In this document: positions 8,384 to 16,788 of the stretch, piece after piece
How the letters are laid out: each line of letters starts with the position of its first letter
Position numbering within the stretch: position 1 is the first letter of the stretch
Assembly: GCA_002715965.1 (NCBI GenBank)
Contig: PBAL01000029.1
Span: forward strand, 60,693 to 124,692
Direction: 5' to 3'
DNA length: 64,000 nucleotides
DNA from: Verrucomicrobiales bacterium
GTDB lineage: Bacteria > Verrucomicrobiota > Verrucomicrobiia > Limisphaerales > JAYPXF01
The notes under the pieces: generated by a model
The model's database searches: none
The model's input: only the letters and a program-made list of their open reading frames with translations
Told to the model about the DNA's origin: nothing
Made by a program: the position numbers and the translations under genes

Positions 8384-9163
8384 ATGGCCACGCCAGCCGA
8401 TAAACTGAAGTTCAAGCTCATCGTCGCTTATGACGGCACCAACTACGAAGGCTGGCAGGTGCAAAAAGTCGGCGTCGGCGTGCAACAGAAAATCGAGGAA
8501 GCCATCCAAGTCATCTGGCCTTCGGTGAAGCGAATTCACAGCTCAAGCCGAACGGATGCCGGTGTCCATGCGCGCGGAATGGTCGCACACGTCGAGATCC
8601 CCAAGGACGAATTACGAATGTCAGCGCGCAAACTTCCATTAGCCCTCAACGCCAACCTCCCGGACGACATCCGCATCACGAACGCTGCCCGTGCCCCGGC
8701 GGAATTCCATGCGCGCTTCGATGCCAAGGGCAAACAATACCGTTACCAGGTCTGGAATCACCGGGTGATGAATCCCCTGCTGAGGCACACGGCCTGGCAT
8801 GTCCCCGGCAAGCTCAACCTCCCCGCGATGCGCGAGGCCACCAAGAGCTTCGTCGGCAAGCGCGATTGGAAGTCACTGGCCAACAATCGCGACTACGACA
8901 TGGAGACAACCATTCGCACGCTTCATCACTGCGATCTTCGGAAGTCGGGCGAACTCCTGACCTTCACGATTGAAGGTGATGGGTTCCTCTACAAGATGTG
9001 CCGCAACATCGTCGGCATGCTCATTCAGGTCGGCCAAGGCAAGCTCACCCCGGAAAATGTGGAAGCCAGTCTGGCAGCCTGTGATCGCCGGGCTGGCGGA
9101 GTTGCCGCTCCGGCAAAAGGACTGATTCTCTGGGAAGTCTTCTACGACAAGAAACGCGAATGA
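8384..9163 (+). CDS. truA: tRNA pseudouridine(38-40) synthase
   Basis: A 259-residue TruA. The catalytic Asp is in SSRTDAGVHARG (about residue 52), the N-terminus has VAYDGTNYEGWQVQ, and GDGFLYKMCRNIVG marks the second half. The enzyme isomerises uridines in the anticodon stem. The ATG at 8384 gives the standard start; the open frame extends upstream only through shadow sequence over ruvX. Its TGA overlaps the ATG of the next small gene. Confidence 0.96.
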   Translation: MATPADKLKFKLIVAYDGTNYEGWQVQKVGVGVQQKIEEAIQVIWPSVKRIHSSSRTDAGVHARGMVAHVEIPKDELRMSARKLPLALNANLPDDIRITNAARAPAEFHARFDAKGKQYRYQVWNHRVMNPLLRHTAWHVPGKLNLPAMREATKSFVGKRDWKSLANNRDYDMETTIRTLHHCDLRKSGELLTFTIEGDGFLYKMCRNIVGMLIQVGQGKLTPENVEASLAACDRRAGGVAAPAKGLILWEVFYDKKRE

Positions 9164-9453
9164 AGGCACGACTGAAGACCATCGGCATCGCATTCATAGT
9201 TGCGGCAACCGGCATCTTTGTGCTTGGCGCGATTCGCTTGCTTGGAGGATATCCGAATGAAGAGCAGAACCGGGTTCCCGGCACGATCAAAGTCAATCTT
9301 GAACCCGGACGCTATTACCTTTGGGGCAACCACTGGACGCGATTCGATGGCAAGCGTCTGAATTATGATGCGGATTGCCCGGCCAATGCGCCGATCGCCA
9401 TCCATGATCACACCGGAAAGGCTCTCGGTTTCGACAAAGTCCCTCAAGCGTGA
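9160..9453 (+). CDS. Small single-pass membrane protein, unknown
   Basis: A 97-residue protein whose ATG overlaps the truA stop (ATGA). One hydrophobic segment (about residues 7-28, IGIAFIVAATGIFVLGAI) is followed by a soluble part with VNLEPGRYYLWGNHW, which looks like a beta-rich periplasmic stretch. I do not recognise the family. The coupled overlap and normal composition argue for a real gene. Confidence 0.55.
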   Translation: MKARLKTIGIAFIVAATGIFVLGAIRLLGGYPNEEQNRVPGTIKVNLEPGRYYLWGNHWTRFDGKRLNYDADCPANAPIAIHDHTGKALGFDKVPQA

Positions 9454-9460
9454 ACTCTTC

Positions 9461-9577
9461 ATGAAACTGGGTGGCATTATGATTTCCTTGCTCCTAGGGT
9501 TCGTGGGTTTCTCACTGATCGCCACCGGGTTCCTGCTGAAAGATGGCGGTGGCAATCCTGCCCAACCCACCACATGA
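9461..9577 (+). CDS. 38-residue hydrophobic peptide, unknown
   Basis: A very short frame beginning MKLGGIMISLLLGFVGFS and ending DGGGNPAQPTT, with one transmembrane helix. It starts 7 nt after the previous stop, and its stop overlaps the trmL ATG (ATGA). The tight coupling on both sides is the main support. It could also be the frameshifted tail of the preceding gene, though the fresh ATG and hydrophobic start argue against that. Confidence 0.4.
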   Translation: MKLGGIMISLLLGFVGFSLIATGFLLKDGGGNPAQPTT

Positions 9578-10053
9578 ACATCGTTCTTGTTGAACCCGAG
9601 ATCCCTCCCAACACGGGAAACATCGCACGGCTTTGCGCGGCCACTCGGACAGACCTGCACCTCATCGAGCCCCTTGGATTCGAACTCAACGACAAACGAC
9701 TGAAACGCGCCGCAATGGACTACTGGAATCAGGTCAATTGGCGCACCTGGCCGGAGTGGTCATCTTTCGAACGTGAACGTAAAGGCGGACAAATCTGGCT
9801 GATTGAGTCCACTGGCACTCATGTCTACTCGGAGGCGGAGTTTTCTGAGTCGGACTATTTCGTGTTCGGACGGGAAACCGCGGGCTTGCCGGAAGGTGTT
9901 TTGAGCGCACATCCCGACCACATTTTGACCATCCCGATGTTCAATTCTGAGAGCCGTTCCCTAAACCTTTCCAACGCAGTATCTATCGTCCTTTACGAGG
10001 CGCTCCGACAGCAGGGATTCGAAGGTGCCCTTCCGCTTCATCCGCGTACGTAG
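9574..10053 (+). CDS. trmL: tRNA (cytidine(34)-2'-O)-methyltransferase, SPOUT family
   Basis: A 159-residue minimal SPOUT methyltransferase, starting MNIVLVEPEIPPNTGNIAR as TrmL does. The knotted SAM site is formed by FGRETAGLP and by RSLNLSNAVSIVLYEALRQ. The enzyme methylates the wobble ribose of certain leucine tRNAs. Length is typical. It is the last gene of the hemL-ruvX-truA row, and a new promoter follows. Confidence 0.95.
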   Translation: MNIVLVEPEIPPNTGNIARLCAATRTDLHLIEPLGFELNDKRLKRAAMDYWNQVNWRTWPEWSSFERERKGGQIWLIESTGTHVYSEAEFSESDYFVFGRETAGLPEGVLSAHPDHILTIPMFNSESRSLNLSNAVSIVLYEALRQQGFEGALPLHPRT

Positions 10054-10128
10054 CAAAGGTTAAGGGAATTTTCGGTAGCGGCAAGCTGCCCTGATCTACG
10101 TGACGTTCTCCATTTTCTAAACGACCAA

Positions 10129-10158
10129 TTGACAATGCCTTACGGCGGTCAGTAAGAT
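10129..10158 (+). promoter_or_regulatory. Sigma70-type promoter for the pil operon
   Basis: A perfect TTGACA at 10129-10134 and TAAGAT at 10153-10158 are separated by 18 nt. Transcription would start near 10165, about 18 nt before the GTG start of pilB. No better pair is seen in the gap after trmL. Confidence 0.55.
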
Positions 10159-10182
10159 GCAAAAAACCCAAGTGATCTAGTT

Positions 10183-11913
10183 GTGCCAGTAAAAGACGAT
10201 TACCTCGTAGATACTCTCGCGGACATGGGACTGGTCACCGAAGACGACGTGCAGATTGCACGCGCGGAGGTGGAGTCCGGAGAATTTGAGGATCAAGGGA
10301 TTATTGATCGGCTCATCGCGGCGCAGGTCGTTGCCCCCGCTCACCTTACCCAAGCCAAGGCCATTCAGTTTGGTGTTGAAACGATCGATCTGGACGGCGT
10401 GACGCTGGAGGACGAAACCGTCCAGCAGGTTCCGCGTCACATCGTCAAACAGAACAACATCATCCCGGTGTTCTTCTCGGAAGGCGTTTTGACCATCGCG
10501 GTGTCCGACCCCTCCGACCTCGATCTCATGGATCGGCTGAACCACCAACTCAAGGTGGACGGCATTGAATACCGTGTTGCCACCCAGGAGCAGATCGATG
10601 CGCTGGTCAATCAGTACTATGGCGGTGCTGAGATGGAAGACGGCACCAACATCGGTGCGATGATCCAGGACATCACGGAGGGTGAAATCGATCTTGGCTT
10701 TGTTAAGGATGAAACTTTCGGTGAAGGAGTTGAGGAAGTTGAAGCAGACGCACCGCTGATCAAGCTGGTGAACAGCATCATCTCGGACGCGTTTCGTGGC
10801 CGTGCATCTGATATACACATCGAACCCATGGAAAAAGTGCTGCGGGTTCGATATCGCATTGACGGTTGCCTGGAAGAAGTCAGCAGCCCACCAAAGAAAC
10901 TTCAGAACGCGATCATCTCCCGCTTGAAGATTCAGTCCGGCATGTCCATTGCCGAAAGAAGAATCCCTCAGGACGGACGCATCCAACTCGAGGTTTCCGG
11001 CAAACCGATCGATCTTCGTGTCAACTCACTTCCCACCACGCAGGGCGAAAGCATCGTCATGCGTATCCTGGACAAAAGTGGACTGAGCCTCGGTCTGTCC
11101 GAGTTGGGATTCATGGCTGATGACCAGGCCTCGTTCGAACGCATGATTGGTCTCCCCGATGGGATTCTCCTCGTGACCGGTCCTACCGGTTCCGGCAAGA
11201 CGACAACGCTTTATTCCTGCCTCAACTACATCAATCGCCCGGACAAAAAGATCATCACCGTGGAAGACCCGGTTGAGTACGTCTTGGCAGGCATCAACCA
11301 GGTTCAGGTCAACGTTGCCGCAGGGCTGACCTTCGCGGCCGCACTGCGCGCAATGCTCCGCCAGGCGCCGAACGTTGTGATGCTGGGGGAGATTCGTGAT
11401 GAAGAAACCGCGACGATCGCGATCAACGCGGCACTCACCGGTCACTTGGTCTTCTCCACGCTCCATACCAACGATGCGCCAAGCGCTGTTTCCCGTCTGA
11501 TTGACATTGGCATCAAACCCTTCCTCGTGGCCTCTGCGGCCCGCGGGATCATGGCGCAACGCCTCGTTCGTGCGATTTGCAAGAAGTGCAATGAACCCTA
11601 CCAGCCAACAGATCGTGAGATGCGGGCGTTGAATATCACCCAGGATCAGATCAACGGAGGCGACAGCCGCAAAGGTGTCGGTTGCAAGGACTGCACCAAC
11701 GGTTATCGCGGCCGGAAAGGGATCTTTGAAGTGTTCGTCATCGACGACAACATTCGAAAACTCATCTTTGAAAAGGTCTCAAATACCGTCCTGCGAGCAC
11801 GCGCACTTGAGATGGGAATGAACAGCCTGCGTGACGACGGCACCCGCAAGGTGCTGGCCGCTGTCACCACTCCCGAAGAAGTTATCGAAGCGACGGTGGC
11901 TGACGAGCATTAA
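10183..11913 (+). CDS. pilB: Type IV pilus extension ATPase PilB (first copy)
   Basis: A 576-residue GspE/PilB ATPase that powers pilus assembly at the inner membrane. An N-terminal MshEN-type domain (about 1-150) precedes the motor, which has Walker [12 protein letters not shown] (about 332), Walker B MLGEIRDEETA and the His-box [13 protein letters not shown] zinc site follows, with CKKC and CKDC. The start is a GTG at 10183; there is no upstream in-frame ATG and no strong Shine-Dalgarno. It heads the pilB-pilT-pilB-pilC operon. A second, different PilB lies two genes downstream, so this could be a specialised paralogue. A type II secretion GspE is less likely given pilT and pilC. Confidence 0.9.
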   Translation: MPVKDDYLVDTLADMGLVTEDDVQIARAEVESGEFEDQGIIDRLIAAQVVAPAHLTQAKAIQFGVETIDLDGVTLEDETVQQVPRHIVKQNNIIPVFFSEGVLTIAVSDPSDLDLMDRLNHQLKVDGIEYRVATQEQIDALVNQYYGGAEMEDGTNIGAMIQDITEGEIDLGFVKDETFGEGVEEVEADAPLIKLVNSIISDAFRGRASDIHIEPMEKVLRVRYRIDGCLEEVSSPPKKLQNAIISRLKIQSGMSIAERRIPQDGRIQLEVSGKPIDLRVNSLPTTQGESIVMRILDKSGLSLGLSELGFMADDQASFERMIGLPDGILLVTGPTGSGKTTTLYSCLNYINRPDKKIITVEDPVEYVLAGINQVQVNVAAGLTFAAALRAMLRQAPNVVMLGEIRDEETATIAINAALTGHLVFSTLHTNDAPSAVSRLIDIGIKPFLVASAARGIMAQRLVRAICKKCNEPYQPTDREMRALNITQDQINGGDSRKGVGCKDCTNGYRGRKGIFEVFVIDDNIRKLIFEKVSNTVLRARALEMGMNSLRDDGTRKVLAAVTTPEEVIEATVADEH

Positions 11914-11962
11914 CCGAGCGTATCAACTAGAACCGAAATAGAGAGAAAGGTCAGATTAAGAA

Positions 11963-13075
11963 ATGGGCGCATATGCAATGTCCGATTTGCTGCAGTTGAT
12001 GGTCTCCGAAGGGGCCGCCGATCTGCATGTTCGTGTTGGAATCCCGCCAGCCTATCGGGCACATGGAACGCTGGAACGCATCCAAGGACCGCCCTGCGGC
12101 CAGGAAGATGTCGAGGAGTTGATGACCAGCATCACCGGTGAAGATCACATTCAGCAAATCCGAACCAAAGGTGGGGCCGACTTTGGGTTTGCCTTCGGAG
12201 AACTGGCCCGTTTCCGCGTCAGCGCCTTCAAGGAGCGTGGCAACTTCGCCCTGGTGCTCCGGCAGATTCCCACCGACCTCCTCCCGATGAGCGTCATCGG
12301 CCTGGCGCCGAATCTCATCGATGAACTGCTCCACAAGCCGCGTGGAATGATTCTGGTGACCGGCCCCACCGGTTCAGGCAAGTCCACTACTCTCGCCTCC
12401 ATGGTCAACATGATCAATGAGGAGCAGGATCACGCACACATCATTACAATCGAGGATCCCATTGAGTTCTATCACAAGCACAAGAAAGCGGTTATCACCC
12501 AACGCGAGGTACACGTTGACGTTCCAAGCTTCGCGGAAGCCCTGCGCCGCGCGCTGCGACAGGATCCGGAAGTTATTCTGGTAGGCGAACTACGTGACCT
12601 GGAAACGATTGAAGCCGCGCTGACCGCTGCCGAAACCGGTCACGTGGTCTATGGAACGCTGCACACGAACTCCGCGGCCAAGACCATCGACCGTATCGTA
12701 AACGCCTTCCCGATCAACGCACAGGAAACCGTACGCATTCAGTTGTCCACGGCGCTTATCTGCGTTATCGCGCAGATCCTTGTGCCGACCTGTGACAAAC
12801 CAGGTCGGGTGGCAATTCACGACATCATGGTGCAGACGCCGTCAATCGCTGCGCTGATTCGTGACAACAAGACCTTCCGTATCCCCTCCGACCAGCAGAC
12901 CGGAGCAAAGTTTGGCATGCGAACCCTCGACCAGGGACTCCTCGACTGGTACCGCAAAGGGCGCATCGCACGCGAAGAAGTCATAAACCGTTGCCTCGAT
13001 CCGCAGGGCATCCTTCAGAAAATCGCTGAGGTCGATGCCGAACTCGAAGCCGAGGTTGAGGACGAAGACGATTGA
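11963..13075 (+). CDS. pilT: Type IV pilus retraction ATPase PilT
   Basis: A 370-residue PilT, the motor that depolymerises the pilus for twitching. It has Walker A GPTGSGKSTTL (about 133), Walker B VILVGELRDLETI and the PilT-specific AETGHVVYGTLHTNSAAKTI, and it lacks the long N-terminal and zinc segments of PilB. The start is the ATG at 11963, with a purine-rich AGAGAAAGG upstream; a second ATG 5 codons later (MSDLLQLM) matches the usual PilT beginning and could be the true start. The C-terminus ends in an acidic Glu/Asp-rich tail. The next pilB begins 9 nt later. Confidence 0.93.
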   Translation: MGAYAMSDLLQLMVSEGAADLHVRVGIPPAYRAHGTLERIQGPPCGQEDVEELMTSITGEDHIQQIRTKGGADFGFAFGELARFRVSAFKERGNFALVLRQIPTDLLPMSVIGLAPNLIDELLHKPRGMILVTGPTGSGKSTTLASMVNMINEEQDHAHIITIEDPIEFYHKHKKAVITQREVHVDVPSFAEALRRALRQDPEVILVGELRDLETIEAALTAAETGHVVYGTLHTNSAAKTIDRIVNAFPINAQETVRIQLSTALICVIAQILVPTCDKPGRVAIHDIMVQTPSIAALIRDNKTFRIPSDQQTGAKFGMRTLDQGLLDWYRKGRIAREEVINRCLDPQGILQKIAEVDAELEAEVEDEDD

Positions 13076-13084
13076 GAATAGCTT

Positions 13085-14794
13085 ATGTCCGTCAGCATCA
13101 CTGATCCCTTGCTCTCCCTCATCAAGGAAGAGGGCCTGATCGACGACCTCCAATTGAATGAAGTCGTTCAGGAGAACACCAAATCGGGCAAACCGATCAG
13201 CCAAATCCTGGTGGAGTCCGCCATTCTCGATCTCGAGAGCCAGTTGAACATCATCGCCGACTATCTGGGCACGGATGTCGTTCCGGATCTGGGCGACATA
13301 GACATTCCGGATGAAGTCCTTGCCACCATACCGCCCAACACCGCCCGCATGTATCAGTGTCTGCCCATTGAGGCATACGATGAGAGTGTGAAGGTTGTTT
13401 TGGCCGATCCACTGAATCCATCCATTCTCGATGAACTTTCGTTCATCGTGCGAAAGGAGGTCCATGTCGTGGTTGGCGATCCGGTGGCCGTTGAGAATCT
13501 TCTATCCAAGCACTATCAGGAAGAAGCGGAGACCTTTGCGGACATCCTCGGTGAGATGACGAGTGAAGAGGACATGGTCAGGGAAATTCAGGCCATCGAT
13601 GAGGAAGAGGACGAAGACGCGCTCGCCAATATAGCGAACGAGACCCCGATCATTCGCTTCGTGAACCTGGTCCTCTACCAGGCAATCACCGATCGGGCAA
13701 GTGACATTCACTTTGAGCCGTTTGAGGATGAATACAAGATTCGCTACCGTGTGGATGGTTCCCTGTATGAGATGGCCCCCCCGCCAAAGTACCTCGCCAC
13801 CCCGGTGACTTCTCGTATCAAGATTCTGGCGAACCTGAACATTTCCGAGAAACGGCTTCCTCAAGACGGCCGCATTTCCATGTCACTGGGTGGCAAACAC
13901 ATCGACATGCGTGTTTCCACATTGCCGACCAAATTTGGCGAATCAGTCGTGCTTCGTGTTCTCGATCGCTCCAACGCCACCTTGGATCTGGAGAATCTCG
14001 GATTCACCGAGGAAATCTTTGAGACGATCAATGAAACCATCTCGCAGCCGAATGGCATCTTCGTGGTGACCGGACCGACCGGTTCAGGAAAAACCACCAC
14101 ACTTTATGCCTGTCTGCGCAAGGTCAATGACATTGAAACCAAGATTCTGACCTCCGAGGATCCGGTCGAATACGACTTGGATGGGATCGTCCAGGTTCCG
14201 ATTCAGGAATCGACGGGCATGACCTTTGCAGCCGCGCTCCGCGCCTTCCTCCGTCAAGACCCGGACATCATCATGGTCGGGGAAATGCGCGACCCGGAAA
14301 CCGCTCAAATCTCTGTCCAGGCCTCGTTGACTGGTCACTTCGTGCTGTCAACGCTGCACACAAACGATGCCCCCGGCGCCGTCACTCGTTTCACCGATAT
14401 GGGCGTGGAACCGTTCCTGATCTCTTCAACTCTGATGGGCGTACTCGCCCAGCGCCTGGTTCGAACGATCTGCTCCAAATGCTGCTCCCCCTTCGAGCCA
14501 ACGGAAAACCAGCTCCAGCAATTGGGCCTTTCGGTCTACGATATCGGCGACAAAACCTTCTATTATGGCCGCGGATGCGACACCTGCGGAGACTCCGGCT
14601 ACTCAGGTCGTTCCGGTATTTACGAGCTCCTCACAATTTCTGATGCTATCCGTCATCAGATCAACGAGCGGGCACCCGCCGTGGTCATGCGCCAGAAGGC
14701 CGTCGAATTGGGCATGACAACCCTCCGAGACGACGGCCTGCGATTGATCTTTGACGGAAAGACAACTGTGGAAGAAGTTGTAAAGTATACTTGA
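13085..14794 (+). CDS. pilB: Type IV pilus extension ATPase PilB (second copy)
   Basis: A 569-residue PilB/GspE-family ATPase. The N-terminal MshEN domain, Walker [12 protein letters not shown] (about 330), Walker [14 protein letters not shown], His-box [13 protein letters not shown] and a zinc site (CSKC with CDTC) are all intact. It is clearly related to the first PilB but diverged throughout, with a different N-terminal domain sequence, so the pair is an old duplication. It starts 9 nt after pilT and lies next to pilC, the usual place for the housekeeping PilB. Both copies look catalytically complete. Confidence 0.9.
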   Translation: MSVSITDPLLSLIKEEGLIDDLQLNEVVQENTKSGKPISQILVESAILDLESQLNIIADYLGTDVVPDLGDIDIPDEVLATIPPNTARMYQCLPIEAYDESVKVVLADPLNPSILDELSFIVRKEVHVVVGDPVAVENLLSKHYQEEAETFADILGEMTSEEDMVREIQAIDEEEDEDALANIANETPIIRFVNLVLYQAITDRASDIHFEPFEDEYKIRYRVDGSLYEMAPPPKYLATPVTSRIKILANLNISEKRLPQDGRISMSLGGKHIDMRVSTLPTKFGESVVLRVLDRSNATLDLENLGFTEEIFETINETISQPNGIFVVTGPTGSGKTTTLYACLRKVNDIETKILTSEDPVEYDLDGIVQVPIQESTGMTFAAALRAFLRQDPDIIMVGEMRDPETAQISVQASLTGHFVLSTLHTNDAPGAVTRFTDMGVEPFLISSTLMGVLAQRLVRTICSKCCSPFEPTENQLQQLGLSVYDIGDKTFYYGRGCDTCGDSGYSGRSGIYELLTISDAIRHQINERAPAVVMRQKAVELGMTTLRDDGLRLIFDGKTTVEEVVKYT

Positions 14795-14833
14795 TGAGCC
14801 GCTGACCGCCGCAAACTCAACTAAAAGAATCTC

Positions 14834-16138
14834 ATGCCTACTTACAGCTATGTCGCGATGGACAACAAGGGGAAGGAGACCAAGGGCACCGTTGACGCCG
14901 CGAACCAGAACGAAGCGCTGACCAGGCTTAAAGAAATGAACTACTTCCCCACCAAGGTGGTGGAAGTCGAAAAGAAGGAGAAGAAGGGCAAAGGGAAAGA
15001 GAAAGGCGCCAAAGGAAAGGGCAAAGGAAAGGGCGGTGCAAAGAAGGGCGGTGGCGCAGGCGGGTTTCAGATCAAGATCCCATTCTTGTCCGGTAAAGTT
15101 AAGCCCAAGGTCCTCACCACATTCACCCGCCAGCTTGCCACTCTCGTTGATGCCGGCCTTCCCCTCCTCCGCGGACTTCGCGTACTGGAAAAACAGGAAC
15201 GAAACCCCACCCTCAAGGATATCCTCGGCCAACTCGCCGTGGCCATTGAAGGCGGCAGCACGTTCTCCGAGGCGCTCGCCGCGCATCCCAAGACTTTCAA
15301 CAAACTCTTCGTCAACATGGTCAAGGCCGGCGAACTCGGTGGTGTGCTCGAAGTCACGCTCACCCGTCTCGCCGAATTCGCGGAAAAAGCCGAGAAGATC
15401 AAGGGCAAGGTCAAGGCCGCCATGTTTTACCCGCTGGCGGTGCTCATCGTCGCAGTCGCCATCGTCGGCATCTTGATGGTCTTTGTTGTGCCGAAGTTCG
15501 AGGCAATCTTCGCCGACATGTTGGATGGTGAAGGACTGCCGCAGTTCACTCAACTCGTTCTAGGCATCTCCAATTACATCAAGACAAACGTGGGCAAGAC
15601 GATGGGCTTCTGTTTCGCCTTCTTTGTAGCTGTGAAACTCTCCGTAAAGACCAAGGCCGGGCGTAAGGTCTTCGACAAATTTACGCTCATCGTCCCGGTG
15701 TTCGGACCGGTGGTCAGCAAGGTTGCCATCAGCCGTTTCTGCCGAACGCTCGGCACCCTGATCAGCTCCGGTGTTCCGATTCTCCAATCCCTCAACATTG
15801 TGAAAGAAACCGCCGGCAACGTCATTATTGAGGCGGCCGTTCAGTCCATTCACGACAGCGTCAAAGAAGGTGAGACCATCATCGCCCCGATGGAGTCTTC
15901 CAAGGTCTTTCCCCCAATGGTTGTCAGTATGGTCGACGTCGGCGAGCAGACCGGTGCCCTGCCGGAAATGTTAATGAAGATCGCCGACAACTATGAGGAA
16001 GAGGTTGACAACGCCGTGTCCGCCATGACCTCGCTGCTCGAACCGATCATGATCGTTTTCCTGGCCGTCGTCGTCGGCAGCATCGTTATCGCGATGTTCA
16101 TGCCGCTGATCGTCATGATCGACAAGTTGGGTTCCTGA
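14834..16138 (+). CDS. pilC: Type IV pilus inner-membrane platform PilC
   Basis: A 434-residue PilC/GspF with two T2SSF domains (about 95-220 and 300-425) and three membrane helices. TFTRQLATLVDAGLPLLRGL and the second-copy FCRTLGTLISSGVPILQSL are the family's repeated signatures. PilC couples the motor ATPases to the pilin platform. Unusual is a Lys/Gly-rich stretch (about residues 45-77) between the N-terminal segment and the first T2SSF domain, made almost only of K, G, E and A. It is the last gene before a strong terminator; no pilin, PilM-Q or PilA gene is in the window. Confidence 0.93.
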   Translation: MPTYSYVAMDNKGKETKGTVDAANQNEALTRLKEMNYFPTKVVEVEKKEKKGKGKEKGAKGKGKGKGGAKKGGGAGGFQIKIPFLSGKVKPKVLTTFTRQLATLVDAGLPLLRGLRVLEKQERNPTLKDILGQLAVAIEGGSTFSEALAAHPKTFNKLFVNMVKAGELGGVLEVTLTRLAEFAEKAEKIKGKVKAAMFYPLAVLIVAVAIVGILMVFVVPKFEAIFADMLDGEGLPQFTQLVLGISNYIKTNVGKTMGFCFAFFVAVKLSVKTKAGRKVFDKFTLIVPVFGPVVSKVAISRFCRTLGTLISSGVPILQSLNIVKETAGNVIIEAAVQSIHDSVKEGETIIAPMESSKVFPPMVVSMVDVGEQTGALPEMLMKIADNYEEEVDNAVSAMTSLLEPIMIVFLAVVVGSIVIAMFMPLIVMIDKLGS

Positions 16139-16165
16139 TCCGAAGGAAGCCACAATCGCTTCACA

Positions 16166-16208
16166 AACAACCGTCCGACTTGTCAAAGTCGGGCGGTTGT
16201 TTCATTTT
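16166..16208 (+). terminator. Intrinsic terminator after pilC, or pyrE attenuator
   Basis: Arms at 16166-16181 and 16186-16201 form a 16-bp stem with one G-T pair and a 4-nt loop, followed by TTCATTTT. It is the clearest hairpin terminator in the window. It ends 9 nt before the pyrE ATG, leaving no room for a pyrE promoter downstream, so pyrE must be transcribed through it. That placement resembles the enterobacterial pyrE attenuator. Confidence 0.75.
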
Positions 16209-16216
16209 CGTCGCGA

Positions 16217-16783
16217 ATGACACGCGAACGGGTCTTGGAAATATTCAGGGAGACGGGTGCGCTGTTGGACGGCCATTTCATTCTTCGCAGCGGATTGCGC
16301 AGTCGGCAGTTCTTTCAGTGTGCACTTGCTCTTCAACAAATGCCCTTGGTCGAGGAGCTTGGCGCCGGTTTGGCCGAGACGGTCAGGGGTCTCGGCATTG
16401 AGACAGTCCTTGCGCCGGCGATGGGCGGTTTGGTCATCGGCCAGGAAGTCGCCCGCCAACTGGGCTGCAGATATATCTTTGTGGAAAAGGAAAACGACAA
16501 ACTCACCCTGCGCCGAGGATTTCAGATCCGCGCAGGCGAGAAGCTCCTGATCGTGGAAGACGTCGTCACCAAGGGCGGACGCGTTCGCGAAACCCTCGAT
16601 ATCGCCAACGCGCACAAGGCGGACGTGCTGGGCGTGGCGATGATTGTGGACCGATCCAACGGCACCGTAGACGTGGGCGTGCCCATCCACTCGCTCCTGT
16701 CCATCCAGGTGGAGACCTTCGATCCGGACAACCTCCCTGAAGATCTCCAGGCCATCCCCGCCGTCAAACCAGGCAGCAAGTAA
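16217..16783 (+). CDS. pyrE: Orotate phosphoribosyltransferase
   Basis: A 188-residue PyrE that makes orotidine 5'-phosphate from orotate and PRPP in pyrimidine synthesis. The PRPP-binding loop is LLIVEDVVTKGG (about 109-120), and the N-terminus EIFRETGALLDGHFILRSG is typical of the bacterial family. The start at 16217 is supported by this conserved beginning, although no Shine-Dalgarno is visible. A strong hairpin with a T-tract ends just upstream, hinting at attenuation control. The kinase gene follows after 5 nt. Confidence 0.94.
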   Translation: MTRERVLEIFRETGALLDGHFILRSGLRSRQFFQCALALQQMPLVEELGAGLAETVRGLGIETVLAPAMGGLVIGQEVARQLGCRYIFVEKENDKLTLRRGFQIRAGEKLLIVEDVVTKGGRVRETLDIANAHKADVLGVAMIVDRSNGTVDVGVPIHSLLSIQVETFDPDNLPEDLQAIPAVKPGSK

Positions 16784-16788
16784 TTTGC

